A DNA stretch of 32,232 nt from Comamonadaceae bacterium. Lineage in GTDB: Bacteria > Pseudomonadota > Gammaproteobacteria > Burkholderiales > Burkholderiaceae_C. Each line of letters begins with the position of its first letter. The stretch's first letter is position 1. The position numbers and the translations under genes are program-made. Under the pieces are notes generated by a model. It made no database searches. It worked only from the letters and a program-made list of their open reading frames with translations, and was not told where the DNA came from. Positions 31,358 through 32,232 of this stretch are shown here, one piece after another. The DNA lies in the NCBI GenBank assembly GCA_030528485.1, contig JAUMYU010000026.1, forward strand, positions 1 through 32,232. The letters are read 5' to 3'.

Positions 31358-32232
31358 TCATCCGTACACCATCTGTACGCCCGCGCCGCCGTTGAGCACG
31401 CGCAGGGCGTGCAGGGCTTCTTCGCTGGGGAAGATGGCCTGGGCGGGCGGCGCAAGCAGGGCGACGGTGGCGCTGTCTGGCCCGGCCTGGCATTGCATGT
31501 GCAGGCGCAGGCGCACGCCTGCCGGGCGGGCGGGGGCGTCCTCCTCCGGGTGGACTGTGCTGGCCGGGGCTTCTTCCTGGGCGATGGCGTGCAGGATGGC
31601 GTTGGGATCCAGGGGCGCGCCGCCGCCGGTTTCGTAGAGGGCGGCCAGGCTGGCGTCGAAGGCGTCTTCGGGGGCCACAGGCGCGGCGCGGGGGGCGGGC
31701 GCAGCACTTTGGGGCATGGTTGGGGCCGGGCCGGGCCTGGCGGGCGCTGCCGCGGCGGCTGGCCGGGGGCGGTGCGCTTGCAGCCAGGCGTCCAGTTGTT
31801 GCAGGGCGTCGGGCTTGGCGGCGATGGCGTCGTCCCAGTCCAGGCGTAGCCAGCGGCCAAAGGCGCAGCGCGCCTGGGGCAAGTCCATGACGTCGATGAC
31901 GCTCAGGCGCGGCTCAAAGCCGTTGCGCCCGGGCTGGTAGCGGACGTTGAGGATGACGAGTTCGTCTTCGCGGATGCAGTCGCCGCTGCGTGCCATGAGG
32001 GCTTCGTCCACCACGGCTTCGATGCCGCCGCTTTTGTCATCAAGCTGGAAGATGAAGACTTTGCCGCGCTGGCCGTTGACGCTGCGCAGCTCGCCAACGA
32101 TGCCTGCCACGCGCTGGGGTTCGCGGCTGTCTTGCAGCTCGGCGATGGGGGTGCGGGCGAATTGGCGCACTTCGGCTTCGTATTCGTCGAACAAGTGGCC
32201 GGAGAGGAAAAAGCCCAGCGCGGTTTTCTCGT
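31358..32232 (-). CDS. dnaE: DNA polymerase III alpha subunit, C-terminal part (5' end outside window)
   Basis: Replicative polymerase catalytic subunit. The open frame continues through the window edge; the first visible residues are EKTALGFFLSGHLFDEYEAEV, the segment just before the OB domain of proteobacterial DnaE. The OB fold follows (RVAGIVGELRSVNGQRGKVFIFQLDDKSGGIEAVVDEAL, then DELVILNVRYQPG). After the conserved ARCAFGRWLRL comes a ~70-residue Ala/Pro-rich low-complexity linker and a short terminal domain ending VLNGGAGVQMVYG. In E. coli the far C-terminus binds the tau subunit; whether this diverged tail does the same is unknown. The catalytic domains lie outside the window. Confidence 0.9.
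   Translation of the reverse strand, partial: EKTALGFFLSGHLFDEYEAEVRQFARTPIAELQDSREPQRVAGIVGELRSVNGQRGKVFIFQLDDKSGGIEAVVDEALMARSGDCIREDELVILNVRYQPGRNGFEPRLSVIDVMDLPQARCAFGRWLRLDWDDAIAAKPDALQQLDAWLQAHRPRPAAAAAPARPGPAPTMPQSAAPAPRAAPVAPEDAFDASLAALYETGGGAPLDPNAILHAIAQEEAPASTVHPEEDAPARPAGVRLRLHMQCQAGPDSATVALLAPPAQAIFPSEEALHALRVLNGGAGVQMVYG

Overview
The window is GC-rich (about two thirds G+C by eye) and gene-dense. It carries ordinary chromosomal genes of a betaproteobacterium, most likely of the order Burkholderiales and close to Comamonadaceae. This rests on the style of the proteins: a MaeB-type malic enzyme, a PhaB acetoacetyl-CoA reductase, a ZapB-like/ZapA pair, the small Trp-rich protein next to phaB, a FabI enoyl reductase and a fused CoaBC. 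No rRNA, tRNA, prophage, intact insertion sequence or CRISPR array was seen.

Layout, left to right: the 3' part of maeB (+); metY and a periplasmic rhodanese (-); sbcB (-); zapB-like, zapA and a gamma-carbonic anhydrase (+); hslO (+); a PCu(A)C copper chaperone (-); coaBC and a DUF192 protein (+); a Tat-type multicopper oxidase (-); fabI (-); a YejA-like peptide-binding protein and an atypical methyltransferase (+); ruvC, a small Trp-rich membrane protein, phaB and gdhA (-); xerD (-); rluC (+); a decayed toxin-antitoxin remnant; smc (-); two DUF1566 exported proteins (-); proB (-); a low-GC islet with one or two unknown small genes (-); and the C-terminal part of dnaE (-), cut by the window edge. 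The functions are mostly housekeeping: central carbon and nitrogen metabolism, sulfur amino acids, CoA and fatty acid synthesis, DNA repair and segregation, and cell division. There is a modest copper-handling theme (PCu(A)C chaperone plus multicopper oxidase).

The most striking non-gene signal is a family of about twelve AT-rich intergenic elements of about 80 bp (copies A to L, positions 1364 to 31352). They share inverted end arms and a conserved off-centre core, and occur in both orientations. Eight of the twelve end within about 16 bp of the stop codon of a minus-strand gene, and copy H also supplies the last codons and the stop of the methyltransferase gene. I do not recognise this family. 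It could be a non-autonomous mobile element, a 3'-end/termination element or a protein-binding site.

Other points worth attention: a DUF1566 protein that looks like two exported precursors fused head to tail; a lysine-rich, histone-H1-like tail on glutamate dehydrogenase; intrinsic-terminator hairpins in the leaders of coaBC and of the large DUF1566 gene; a broken RHH/ParE-like toxin-antitoxin locus whose start codon appears mutated; and a low-GC islet between proB and dnaE.
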